Below are positions 44,200 through 53,031 of a DNA stretch of 64,000 nucleotides, piece by piece (positions within the stretch are counted from its first letter, which is position 1; the number at the start of each line of letters is the position of its first letter). This DNA comes from Pontibacter actiniarum (lineage in GTDB: Bacteria; Bacteroidota; Bacteroidia; Cytophagales; Hymenobacteraceae), in NCBI RefSeq assembly GCF_003585765.1, contig NZ_CP021235.1, positions 2,356,001-2,420,000 of the forward strand, given 5' to 3'. The notes beneath the pieces are model-generated. The model was given only the letters and a program-made list of their open reading frames with translations, was not told the DNA's origin and searched no databases. Made by a program: the position numbers and the translations under genes.

Positions 44200-45440
44200 T
44201 TAAAACCGGGACCTCCCTACGCCGCGTTGTGTACTACAACGAGCAGAAGGTAACAGCGGGGGTGGCCGAGTGCCTTCTGGCGGCCAACTACCCCAAAGCG
44301 GCAGCGGAGCTGAGCCTGGCGCAGAAGCTCCGCCTGCTGCAGCGGCAGACTGCCCTGAACGAGCGCGTTACCCGCCCCAGTGTACACATTTCCCTTAACT
44401 TCGCCCCAGGCGAAGAGCTTTCCCCGGACGTGCTGTGCGCTCTGGCCCAAGACTACATGCAACGCATCGGCTTTGGTGAGCAACCCTATCTGGTCTACCG
44501 TCACCGCGACGCTGGTCACCCGCACCTGCACCTGGTCTCGACCAAGGTCCGCGCCGACGGCAGCCGCATCGACATGCATAACATTGGCCGCCAAGCCTCT
44601 GAAAAGGCCCGCCAGGCTCTGGAGCAGACTTATGGCCTGCGCCGTGCTCAGGAGCGCAGGCACGCACTGGACCTGCCCTCTCAGGCGGTGCCCGCCCGGA
44701 TCGTGCACTACGGCCGCACCGAAACCAAACAGGCCATGCAGGCCGTGCTGGATGCGGTGCTGCCTCACTACCGCTACACTTCCCTGCCCGAGCTTAACGC
44801 CGTGCTGGGGGATTACCGCCTGGCCGCCGAACGGGGCAGCGCCAATTCCCGTGTTTATCGGCACCGGGGCCTGCTTTACCGTATCGTAGACGAGCAGGGT
44901 CGTGGTGTTGGGGTTCCCCTAAAAGCCAGTGCCTTCCGGGGAAACTATACCCTTTCTTACCTGGAGCAGCGCTTTGCCCTCAACCAGGCCCTGCGGGAAC
45001 CCCACCGGCTGCGGCTGCGCCAGCGGCTGGACTTGGCCCTGCTCCGCCCCCCAGGCTCCCTTGCCGCCCTGAAGCGGGTGCTGGAACAAGAAGGAATTCA
45101 GCTGGTGCTCCGGCAAAACGCCGCAGGACTGGTCTACGGTCTAACTTATGTAGACCACCACACCCGCTGCGTGTTCAACGGCAGTACGCTAGGTAAAGGC
45201 TACAGTGCCAAAGCCGTGTTGGAGCGCTGTACCACCCAGCCGGGCAGCGATTTGTTGGCGGCCCGCCTGACCCAGCGTGTGGCGCCGGGCCCAACCCTGC
45301 CCGATACACTCCATGGCTTTTGGCCGGGAACCGGCCGTGCGCTGGGAGAGGTTCTGCAGCCCACTGAAGCCTTTGACTATGTGCCGCGGCAACTCACGCA
45401 GCGACGCAAGCGCAAAAAACGCGGACAGTCTAACACCTAA
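44187..45440 (+). CDS. MobA-type relaxase
   Basis: A 417-residue relaxase of the Bacteroidetes mobilization nuclease family. It starts MVAVIKTGTSLRRVVYYNEQ, typical of the family, and the upstream ATG at 44112 is out of character. The metal-binding HHH motif is in HRDAGHPHLHLVS (about 108-120). It would nick oriT, stay bound to the 5' end and lead the strand into the recipient. A basic C-terminal tail (QRRKRKKRGQ) may contact DNA. It overlaps mobC and is followed 11 bases later by the coupling-protein gene. Confidence 0.93.
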   Translation: MVAVIKTGTSLRRVVYYNEQKVTAGVAECLLAANYPKAAAELSLAQKLRLLQRQTALNERVTRPSVHISLNFAPGEELSPDVLCALAQDYMQRIGFGEQPYLVYRHRDAGHPHLHLVSTKVRADGSRIDMHNIGRQASEKARQALEQTYGLRRAQERRHALDLPSQAVPARIVHYGRTETKQAMQAVLDAVLPHYRYTSLPELNAVLGDYRLAAERGSANSRVYRHRGLLYRIVDEQGRGVGVPLKASAFRGNYTLSYLEQRFALNQALREPHRLRLRQRLDLALLRPPGSLAALKRVLEQEGIQLVLRQNAAGLVYGLTYVDHHTRCVFNGSTLGKGYSAKAVLERCTTQPGSDLLAARLTQRVAPGPTLPDTLHGFWPGTGRALGEVLQPTEAFDYVPRQLTQRRKRKKRGQSNT

Positions 45441-45451
45441 CACTTCTACTG

Positions 45452-47434
45452 ATGCAAACCGGAGAAAACGCCCAGGCCCTGCGCAAGATCATCGACATGA
45501 CCCGCCTGATTAGCCTCACGCTGCTCATCCTGCACGCTTACGTGCACCTCTACCGTGCCTTTGCCGCTTGGCAGCTGACCTGGCCCCTGCTCGACCGCCT
45601 GCTGGACAGGGTGCTGGCCAGCGGCCTGTTGGACGGCTTTCACCGTTCCAAGTTCCTGGCCTTGGGCTTTCTGGCTATTTCCCTCCTGGGCACCCGGGGC
45701 CGCCCCAGCGAAGCACTGCGCCCCCGAACAGGTTGGGCCTGCCTGGCCGCAGGGCTGCTGCTCTACACTGCCAGCTCCCTCTTCCTATACCTCCCGTGGC
45801 CAGTCACGAAGGCCGCTTTGGGGTACCTGGCCTTGCTCACCACCGGTTACCTGCTCATGCTCTCCGGTGGCACCTTGCTCGCCCGCGTGGTGCGCCTGCG
45901 CCTCCAGCGCCCGGATATCTTTAACCGGGCCAACGAGGCCTTTCCCCAGGAAGAGCGCCTGCTGGAAAACGCCTACTCGGTCAACCTACCCGCCCGTTAT
46001 ACCCTCAGGGGTAAACTGCGCCGCAGCTGGATCAACATCATTAATCCTTTCCGCGGGCTGCTCGTGCTCGGTACGCCCGGGGCCGGAAAAAGCTACTTCG
46101 TCATTCGACACGTCATCACCCAGCACATTCGAAAGGGCTTCACCATGTTTGTCTATGACTTTAAGTTCGATGACCTCTCGCGCATCGCCTACAATACCTG
46201 GCTGCGGCAGCGACCACACGACCCTGTGCCGCCGGCCTTCTACACGATCAATTTCGATGACCTGTCCCGCAGCCACCGCTGCAACCCCTTGGAGCCGGCT
46301 ACCATGCGTGACATTACCGATGCTGCTGAAGCCGCTCGCACCATCCTGCTTGGGCTTAACCGCGAGTGGATTCGACGGCAGGGAGATTTCTTTGTAGAAT
46401 CGCCTATCAATTTCCTCACAGCCGTGATCTGGTACCTGCGCTGCTATCGGGACGGGGAGTTCTGTACCCTTCCCCACGTAATTGAGCTCATGCAACTCGA
46501 CTATGACAGCCTGTTTACCTGCCTGCGCACCGAAAAGGAGATCGAAGTGCTCATCAACCCCTTCGTCAACGCTTACCTGCACGACGTGATGGAGCAGCTC
46601 GAAGGGCAGATCGCCGCTGCCAAAGTCGCTATGGCCCGTCTTTCCTCCCCGCAGCTTTATTACGTGCTCTCAGGCAATGACTTTACCCTCGACATCAACA
46701 ACCCCGATGCTCCCAAGATCGTCTGCATGGGCAATAATCCACAGAAAATCCAGGTCTACGGAGCCGTGCTCTCGCTCTATGTCACACGCCTGGTGAAGCA
46801 AGTCAACCAGAAGGACAAGCGCCCCAGCAGCTTGATATTCGACGAGTTTCCCACCCTGTACCTCTCCAGCATGGATAGTCTAATTGCCACGGCACGCAGC
46901 AACCGGGTAGCCACCTGCTTGGGCTTGCAGGACCTGAGCCAACTCCGCAAGGATTACGGGCGGGAACAGGCAGAGGTGATAGCGGGCATTGTGGGCAATG
47001 TCGTCAGCGGACAGGTCACGGGCGACACGGCCAAGCAGCTCTCCGAGCGGATCGGCCGTATCCTCCAAGACAGGGCCAGCGTGTCAATTAATAGCAGCGA
47101 TACTTCTGTAAGTCGCTCCACACAGCTCGAGGCCGCCCTGCCCCCTTCCCGCATTGCAGGTCTCTCCTCCGGTGAGTTCGTGGGGCTGGTGGCCGATGAC
47201 CCAGACTGTCGCATTGAGCGTAAAGCCTTTCACAGCGAAATCCTTAACGACCACGCCGCACTCCAGCGAGAGCAGGAAAGCTACCTTCCTCTTCCCCAGG
47301 TGCGGCAACTGGACCAGGCGGTTGTACAGAAAAACTATCGGCAGATCAAGCAGGATATGGAGGAACTGGTTTCCTCAGAAATGGAGCGGCTGCTGCAGGA
47401 CCCGTCCCTCCGCCACCTGGTTATCCGCAAGTAA
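45452..47434 (+). CDS. TraG/VirD4-like coupling ATPase
   Basis: A 660-residue membrane ATPase that links the relaxase-DNA complex to a conjugation channel. Four or so membrane helices occupy about residues 15-150. The AAA-type domain has Walker A (VLGTPGAGKSYFV, near 205) and Walker B (SLIFDEFPTL, near 465), followed by ATCLGLQDLSQL. It fits the YWFCY/MobC coupling-protein group of Bacteroidetes elements. No mating-pair formation genes are present, so the element is mobilizable and must borrow a channel from another element. Confidence 0.92.
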   Translation: MQTGENAQALRKIIDMTRLISLTLLILHAYVHLYRAFAAWQLTWPLLDRLLDRVLASGLLDGFHRSKFLALGFLAISLLGTRGRPSEALRPRTGWACLAAGLLLYTASSLFLYLPWPVTKAALGYLALLTTGYLLMLSGGTLLARVVRLRLQRPDIFNRANEAFPQEERLLENAYSVNLPARYTLRGKLRRSWINIINPFRGLLVLGTPGAGKSYFVIRHVITQHIRKGFTMFVYDFKFDDLSRIAYNTWLRQRPHDPVPPAFYTINFDDLSRSHRCNPLEPATMRDITDAAEAARTILLGLNREWIRRQGDFFVESPINFLTAVIWYLRCYRDGEFCTLPHVIELMQLDYDSLFTCLRTEKEIEVLINPFVNAYLHDVMEQLEGQIAAAKVAMARLSSPQLYYVLSGNDFTLDINNPDAPKIVCMGNNPQKIQVYGAVLSLYVTRLVKQVNQKDKRPSSLIFDEFPTLYLSSMDSLIATARSNRVATCLGLQDLSQLRKDYGREQAEVIAGIVGNVVSGQVTGDTAKQLSERIGRILQDRASVSINSSDTSVSRSTQLEAALPPSRIAGLSSGEFVGLVADDPDCRIERKAFHSEILNDHAALQREQESYLPLPQVRQLDQAVVQKNYRQIKQDMEELVSSEMERLLQDPSLRHLVIRK

Positions 47435-48149
47435 CACACCTTGCCCAGTTCAGGCACAGGACATAAGTCGAGGGCAGGGAAACAATAGAAATATGCCCGC
47501 TTCTGACATGGTGACGTCAAGAAAGGTACCATGTCAGAAGCGGGCATATTAGTTGCAAAAATAGATAGCACAACCGTTAGAATTAGCCAACCAGATCTCA
47601 GCCGGAACAGCACGGGCGTGTCGTTGGAAGGAAAGTTGACCACTGGGACACCAGGTAAGCCTTCATCTCCCTTCATTGGTAGGGCTTAATAGGGTAATCT
47701 ACTTAGTTGCCCAAGGGGCTGCGTTGAAGCGATTCCCGGCCTCAGCTTGCTACAAGAGCCGGCCGGCTCCTACCACGCCTTTTGCTTCGCTGGTTTGGAA
47801 ATTGATTTAAGCGCGCCCGCACACTAGCTTTTAATGCTTGAACAAAGCCACCGCGGCCTAGAGCCAACTCTCCCTACCAGCACGCCTTCCTTCTGCATGG
47901 GTATTCTTTATGCAAGTCCTGTTTTCTGAACTAATGTTGATTGATTAGTCTCAGGCAGCGTTGTATAATGGAGCACTTCCACTTTTTGACTTTGGATATC
48001 ATCAACTCAAATCTGAATCGTTCAGGTACTAGCAAAACACTTTCTCTTACCCAAAGCCGAACTACGGGCACCTTCCTCCGTCAGGCCTACACCTGTTTGG
48101 AAATAAGGGCATTTTTTATTAATATACCTATATATCAACACGATAAGAA
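47435..48149. other. Intergenic region of the mobilizable element
   Basis: About 715 bases between the coupling gene and the recombinase gene, with one long hairpin (47490-47550) and no supported gene. The last 60 bases are AT-rich and probably hold the recombinase promoter. Confidence 0.45.
47490..47550. repeat. Perfect 23-bp inverted repeat
   Basis: Arms at 47490-47512 and 47528-47550 are perfect complements, with a 15-base loop that begins GACGTC. It lies 56 bases after the coupling gene stop. There is no T-run, so it is not a standard terminator. It could be a recombination or binding site, or a miniature transposable element. Confidence 0.85.
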
Positions 48150-49853
48150 ATGGAAACAGCTGACTTATACATCCGGGTAAGCACGGACGAACAGGCCGAT
48201 AAGGGGTATTCGCAGCGGGATCAGGAGGAGCGCCTGCGCAAATACTGTGAATTTCAGGGCATCACCGTACGCCAGGTCCTCTACGAGGACCATTCCGCCA
48301 AGACCTTCCTCCGCCCTACCTGGCAGCGCCTGCTCCAGGACCTCAGGAAGCAGAAGAGGAAAACGAGTCTGGTACTCTTTACTAAGTGGGACCGCTTCAG
48401 CCGCAATGCGGGCGACGCCTACCAGATGATTAGCACTCTCAGGCGGCTGGGCGTAGAGCCGCAGGCTATTGAGCAGCCGCTGGACCTTTCGGTACCGGAA
48501 AATAAGATGATGCTTGCCTTCTACCTGGCTGCGCCGGAGGTGGAAAACGACCGCAGAGCCCTCAACGTGATACGGGGTATGCGCAAAGCCAAAAAGGAAG
48601 GGCGCTGGATGGCAACTGCCCCCATTGGCTACAAGAACAGAGTAAGCGAGGGCGGGAATAAGTACATTGCCCCCGTAGAGCCCGCCGCTTCCATCATAAA
48701 GTGGGTGTTTGAGGAGCTGGCCACAGGCCGCTACAATACCGAGCAGGTCTGGAAAGAGGCCAAAGCAAAAGGGCTTAAGTGCCAGAAAAGCAACTTCTGG
48801 CGCTTTCTTCGCAATCCAGTGTACTGCGGCAAGATTTTCATCCCTAGGTATAAGGATGAGGAAAGTTGCTTTGTACCAGGCCTGCACGAACCGCTGATTT
48901 CAGAGGACCTGTTCTATCAGGTGCAAGAGGTGCTGGATGGGCGTGGGCAGACTTACCGGCCAAAAGTAGAGACACGGGAGGAGTTTCCGCTCCGTGGTTA
49001 CCTGCTCTGCCCGATGTGCGAGCGGAAGCTCACAGCGAGCAAGTCCAAGGGAAGGCATGCCTACTACGCCTACTACCACTGCATCAAGGGCTGCCCGTTC
49101 CGCTCAAAAGCGGAGGCGGTGCATGAGGCCTTTAGCCAAGAGTTGCAACGGTACGTGCCACGAAAAGAGTTTCAGGGCCTCTACCATGCCCTGATCCTGG
49201 AGGCGTTCCAAGCGCAGACTAAAGCACAGGGCAGCGAGCGGCAGCAACTGCTGGTACGAGTCAAAGAACTGGAGCAGCGCATTGCACATGCCCGGGACCT
49301 GGTGGCAAGCGCACAAATCGAACCGGTCGACTTTCGTGAAATCAAAACCGCGTGCACGGCCACCATTGAGAAACTGGAGGCAAAACTAAGCGCTTTAGCG
49401 CGGGAAACGGACTTGAAGGGGCTTTTAAAGAAGGGTTTAGAGCAATTGCTGCGCCTGGACTACCTGTACGAAAACAGCAGCAATCGGGAGAAGCGCCTGC
49501 TGATCGGTTCGATATTTCCGGATAATCTGGTATTTGACGACGGAAGAGTTCGAACCGCTCGGGTGAACGAGGTTGCCCACCTTATCTATCAGATAAACAG
49601 CACATTAGGTGTAAAAAAAAACTGGACAAAGAGCCCAAAAAAGCTCTTGTCCAGTAAGGTGCACCCGAGAGGATTCGAACCCCTAACCCTCGGAGCCGAA
49701 ATCCGATATTCTATCCAATTGAACTACGGGTGCAGCGCGAGTGCAAAAATAGGAAGTATGCGCACAAAACGAAACATTCACTCCTATTTTTTGAGGGGTA
49801 AGAGTATAAAAATGAGATGTTCGGCATGCAGTCTATTTATAAATGTTGTATAG
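48150..49853 (+). CDS. Large serine recombinase of the mobilizable element
   Basis: A 567-codon frame. The resolvase domain starts YIRVSTDEQADKGYS, with the nucleophile Ser near 11, and shows LVLFTKWDRFSRNAGDAYQ. The recombinase domain (about 160-270) has APIGYKNRV and FLRNPVYCGK. A zinc ribbon follows (LLCPMCERKL ... HCIKGCPF), then a coiled coil (about 370-415). The natural protein end is probably near residue 485-495. Beyond that the frame reads through a hairpin and then through a tRNA-Arg gene on the other strand (VHPRGFEPLTLG ... IQLNYGC), so the last 75 residues may be spurious or come from chromosomal DNA at the junction. It integrates and excises the element. Confidence 0.9.
   Translation: METADLYIRVSTDEQADKGYSQRDQEERLRKYCEFQGITVRQVLYEDHSAKTFLRPTWQRLLQDLRKQKRKTSLVLFTKWDRFSRNAGDAYQMISTLRRLGVEPQAIEQPLDLSVPENKMMLAFYLAAPEVENDRRALNVIRGMRKAKKEGRWMATAPIGYKNRVSEGGNKYIAPVEPAASIIKWVFEELATGRYNTEQVWKEAKAKGLKCQKSNFWRFLRNPVYCGKIFIPRYKDEESCFVPGLHEPLISEDLFYQVQEVLDGRGQTYRPKVETREEFPLRGYLLCPMCERKLTASKSKGRHAYYAYYHCIKGCPFRSKAEAVHEAFSQELQRYVPRKEFQGLYHALILEAFQAQTKAQGSERQQLLVRVKELEQRIAHARDLVASAQIEPVDFREIKTACTATIEKLEAKLSALARETDLKGLLKKGLEQLLRLDYLYENSSNREKRLLIGSIFPDNLVFDDGRVRTARVNEVAHLIYQINSTLGVKKNWTKSPKKLLSSKVHPRGFEPLTLGAEIRYSIQLNYGCSASAKIGSMRTKRNIHSYFLRGKSIKMRCSACSLFINVV
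49613..49655 (-). terminator. Terminator of the tRNA-Arg transcript
   Basis: A hairpin (ACTGGACAAAGAGC with GCTCTTGTCCAGT, one base bulged) with a run of T on the minus strand directly follows the tRNA 3' end. It lies within the recombinase reading frame on the other strand. Confidence 0.8.
49660..49733 (-). tRNA. tRNA-Arg (anticodon TCG)
   Basis: Read on the minus strand, the 5' half starts GCACCCGTAGTTCAATTGGA and the acceptor stem GCACCCG pairs with CGGGTGC. The D loop (AATTGGAT) and the TTCGAATCC T loop are normal. The anticodon stem TCGGA/TCCGA encloses a 7-base loop TTTCGGC, giving anticodon TCG for CGA codons. CCA is not encoded. The 3' end faces the serine recombinase gene. tRNA genes are common landing points for integrated elements. 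Confidence 0.95.
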
Positions 49854-49866
49854 TATGTTGTATAGT
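49843..49866 (+). repeat. 12-bp tandem direct repeat before the integrase gene
   Basis: Two perfect copies of ATGTTGTATAGT in a row, about 60 bases upstream of the integrase start. It could be an arm-type integrase or excisionase binding site, or part of the attachment region. Confidence 0.6.
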
Positions 49867-49926
49867 GTTTTTGTCAAAATTTAGATTCTAATCTGATAGC
49901 AGAATTAACACTATTTTGATATCTAT

Positions 49927-51333
49927 ATGTTTACCACCAAAGCTTACTTACAATCAAACCAGCTCAATAAAGATGGTTTAGCCCCAATCTACATCCGCTA
50001 TACCTTTAAAAGAAAAGCCAATGGAATAAGAACAGGATTAATAATACACCCTGAACTATTTGATAGTAAGAAAGGGATAGCAAAACCAAACTTTCAAAAT
50101 TCCAACTCGATTAACAATGCTATCAGAACCGCTCAGTCTATGATAGAAGAAATAGCAGCTTCATTAGCTGTTCCAGAGTTTCAAGTTGTTAAACAAAAGT
50201 ATTTTAACAGGATAGAAAAACTAAATACTACAGCCCCTACGAACAACGAGAGGTTATCTATTGCTGAAAATTATGATTATTTATCTGCTCAACAAACTCA
50301 GGAGTTGATAGCTAAACATACTAAAATATTAAATGATTTAGCAGCCAAACAGCGAGGGTATAATGCTGATGGAGTAAAGGCTGAATCCTATTATGAAATG
50401 GAGTTCAAACGACTATTACAAGAGTATCCTAAGAAGTTCATAACACCAAACAAGAACACAATTAAACAACTAAAAACGTGGGCAAAGACACTAATGGAAT
50501 TTGGAATTGAAACTAATACTCCATTGAGATTTGATGTCTTTGACTATAACTTTTATAACGCTTATGCTAAATACTTACTCTATTCGCCTAAACATAATTA
50601 CTACAACAATAATTTTGGCAATCATGTCAAGAAATTGAAAGGTTTTCTTCGGTGGTGTGAGAATGAGCAGAATATATCTGTTAATCCAGGTTATAAAAAG
50701 TTTAAAGTTTTAAAAGAAGAGAAAGAGATAGTGTACCTATCAAGCGAAGAACTTAATCTGCTATGGGAATACAGAACAAGTGTTAAACCAGAATTTGTGA
50801 AATACATTGATATATGTGTTTTTCAGAATCTTACAGGATTAAGGTATTCTGATGTTAAGCGCAGTCTATGGAAAGTTGAGAACGGGATTCTACAAGGCAT
50901 TACAAAAAAGACGAAAGGAAATTACAATATACCGCTCCTGTTAGATAAACGAATTGAGACAATACTTAAATTTTATAAATATAAACTCAACCTGGTGTCT
51001 GAAGTAAAATTTAATAAGTACATCAAACTGATACTGAAAGACCTGTTCGAAAAACACAAAATCAATCAGCTAAAAATTGCGATTCGTAAGGAAAAGCTGG
51101 CAGAAGAGTTTGTAGAATACTATCATAAATGGGAACTGATAACAAGTCACTCAGGCAGACGAGGCTTTTGTACTCGCCTATGGCAAGCTGGATATACTGA
51201 GAGAGACATACTTCTGATGCTTGGCAGTACTACTTCTGAAATACTTAGAAAATACGTTAAAAACTCCACAGAGGACTTATTGAGAAAGGTACGAGAGAAA
51301 ATATCATCCCCTGCACAAACATTAATAATTTAA
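49927..51333 (+). CDS. Tyrosine recombinase/integrase
   Basis: A 468-residue phage-type integrase of the Bacteroidetes mobile-element group. An N-terminal arm-binding domain (IYIRYTFKRKANGIRTGLII) and a SAM-like core-binding domain (about 170-260) precede the catalytic domain. That domain shows Arg in LTGLRYSDVK (about 305), ITSHSGRRGFC (His/Arg about 406-410), MLGSTTSEILRKYV and the Tyr near 442. It would integrate the AT-rich element that extends to the right. It starts 190 bases from the tRNA-Arg gene and is transcribed away from it. Confidence 0.93.
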   Translation: MFTTKAYLQSNQLNKDGLAPIYIRYTFKRKANGIRTGLIIHPELFDSKKGIAKPNFQNSNSINNAIRTAQSMIEEIAASLAVPEFQVVKQKYFNRIEKLNTTAPTNNERLSIAENYDYLSAQQTQELIAKHTKILNDLAAKQRGYNADGVKAESYYEMEFKRLLQEYPKKFITPNKNTIKQLKTWAKTLMEFGIETNTPLRFDVFDYNFYNAYAKYLLYSPKHNYYNNNFGNHVKKLKGFLRWCENEQNISVNPGYKKFKVLKEEKEIVYLSSEELNLLWEYRTSVKPEFVKYIDICVFQNLTGLRYSDVKRSLWKVENGILQGITKKTKGNYNIPLLLDKRIETILKFYKYKLNLVSEVKFNKYIKLILKDLFEKHKINQLKIAIRKEKLAEEFVEYYHKWELITSHSGRRGFCTRLWQAGYTERDILLMLGSTTSEILRKYVKNSTEDLLRKVREKISSPAQTLII

Positions 51334-51350
51334 TTCTAAATCTTTAATTG

Positions 51351-51369
51351 GAAGTGGAAGTATGGAAGC
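51351..51369 (+). repeat. Copy 1 of the GGAAGTATGGAAG repeat
   Basis: The motif GGAAGTGGAAGTATGGAAG occurs once here, between the integrase gene and the terminator. Related copies, arranged as inverted pairs, are at 54650-54687 and 58650-58696. All three are at gene-block boundaries. Confidence 0.7.
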
Positions 51370-51374
51370 AAAAA

Positions 51375-51407
51375 AAAAGACCTGTCTGATTATCAGACAG
51401 GTCTTTT
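51375..51407. terminator. Bidirectional terminator between integrase and VapE genes
   Basis: Perfect 15-bp arms (AAAAGACCTGTCTGA at 51375-51389, TCAGACAGGTCTTTT at 51393-51407) with a 3-base loop and flanking A and T runs. It serves the convergent integrase and VapE genes. Confidence 0.92.
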
Positions 51408-51467
51408 CAGCATAATAAATAACATAGTAACAATGATATTTATTATATATTAAAAACAGAATAAGTT

Positions 51468-52946
51468 TTATGCGGAAGCGGAATTTCCACTAAAAAATAA
51501 TTCTTCGAAATCCATCTGAGTGGTTGCATTATCATCGCCCTTGGCTTTTGTAACGGAAAGCTGCATATTTCCCCAATTGATTTTGTGCATAGGATAACGA
51601 TAAGCTGCTTTGCCGTTTATCCTTTTACTTATACTTTTAAGACCTTTACTTGTTAATACCTTACCTAAATTATAGGCAGTAGTATTCAAGTTCGGTTCTT
51701 TCTCTTTCAGATAATCCATGATTTCGGTTGTCGTCATCCACTCGTTTTCTGGTTCATCAAAGTTGAAATGTCTCTCCAAATATTGTTCTTCTGCTGACAT
51801 AAACCTGAATTTCTGGTTATTAGCTTTCACCATACTGGAATCAATCTTTACCTTATTACCCTGCACATGGAAGTAATTGTACGCTTCGCTCCACAACAAG
51901 TCGTAGTTGATGCTGGCTATGGCTGTCCAATCTATTGACAGCACCTCTAATATTAGAAACCTGCGGTCTCCCGTTTCATCTGATATGATGTTCATGCTGT
52001 TTGTTGCTCCTATAAATGATGCCCTGCGCTTGTAATTCATGGTTGTTCTGGCGTATACAGGTCTCACATTGTTTATGGTGGTAAGCGATGTAATCTTCTT
52101 CAACTCCGCAATCTCAGATTTCTTTGTAGCCGATAATTCATCGTCAAATATGAAGAGCGATGTAGCTAACTTCAAAATCTCGTCTTTGTTGTTGATGTTC
52201 CATGAGAAGTTCTTCACCACATAGTCCCTGAATGGCTTGAGAAGGTGATGTTCGATAGCTGTTGTTTTTCCCACGCCTTGGTCTGACTGCATGATAAGAA
52301 TGCTGTCGTACTTATCACTTTCAGAGAAGTAGTTGATGAACACACCTGCAAACCAGGACTTGAAGTACTGCTCCACAGTTGCAAAGTCATTGTTGCACGT
52401 AAAGCATTTTAATAGTTTGTCAATTTCTGGTGTGCTGGTCGTGTTCTCAGCCAGATGTGCAAACTTTTCAAAATACTCTCGAATAGGGTCATATTCAGGT
52501 GAGAAGCTATCATTGTCTATGATTGTGTACAGTTTGTCCTTAGTCATGTTAACATTTTTCACAGTTTCCTTGCCATTCCTGCCATCGACGTGTTTGAAAG
52601 CTACATAACTCCATAGGTGGTCTAACCATCCGTTCACGTCTCTTTCAATCAGTTCTTTGGTCTTACCATTTAAGGTAAGTTCCATCTTCTTCGTCAGGCT
52701 ATTGGTACGAATACTGTCGTAGCTGCTGCGGATGTATGCTTTAACCGCTTCTATTTCGGAACGAGGCTGAGAGGAAGTGGAAGCATGCTCTTCCTCCTGT
52801 TCGTTTAATTGAAATGCCTTGGCAATGCTGAATTTTGGCTCAGTCTTTTCCTCTTCTTGGTGCGATTTCTTTTGACCTGCTCCTGGCTGGCTAAAGTGTT
52901 TAAAGTTGCTTCTTAATTCATTGATTTGTTTACTATTGGTACTCAT
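51468..52946 (-). CDS. VapE-type helicase/primase-associated ATPase
   Basis: A 492-residue protein of the virulence-associated E family. The ATPase region contains Walker A (SDQGVGKTTAIE, about residue 225), Walker B-like LFIFDDELSA and the sensor-like FIGATNS, then DETGDRRFLIL. VapE proteins are SF3-type replication helicases of integrated elements and phage satellites. The C-terminal 100 residues form a winged-helix-like tail (EWMTTTEIMDYLKEKEP). It is the last gene of a minus-strand replication operon with the BT4734-like gene and a small basic protein. Confidence 0.9.
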   Translation of the reverse strand: MSTNSKQINELRSNFKHFSQPGAGQKKSHQEEEKTEPKFSIAKAFQLNEQEEEHASTSSQPRSEIEAVKAYIRSSYDSIRTNSLTKKMELTLNGKTKELIERDVNGWLDHLWSYVAFKHVDGRNGKETVKNVNMTKDKLYTIIDNDSFSPEYDPIREYFEKFAHLAENTTSTPEIDKLLKCFTCNNDFATVEQYFKSWFAGVFINYFSESDKYDSILIMQSDQGVGKTTAIEHHLLKPFRDYVVKNFSWNINNKDEILKLATSLFIFDDELSATKKSEIAELKKITSLTTINNVRPVYARTTMNYKRRASFIGATNSMNIISDETGDRRFLILEVLSIDWTAIASINYDLLWSEAYNYFHVQGNKVKIDSSMVKANNQKFRFMSAEEQYLERHFNFDEPENEWMTTTEIMDYLKEKEPNLNTTAYNLGKVLTSKGLKSISKRINGKAAYRYPMHKINWGNMQLSVTKAKGDDNATTQMDFEELFFSGNSASA

Positions 52947-53031
52947 TGTTATTACATTATTTTTTATTTTATTATTTCACAGAAAGGGAAAGTTACCTTT
53001 CGATTATTGTAGATTAGATTTTGAATTTGTT

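Noticed and set aside
49745..49791. 10-bp inverted repeat AAAAATAGGA/TCCTATTTTT upstream of tRNA-Arg
   Set aside because: Short, AT-rich and with a long spacer; it could be chance, and no partner copy marking an attachment site was found in the window.
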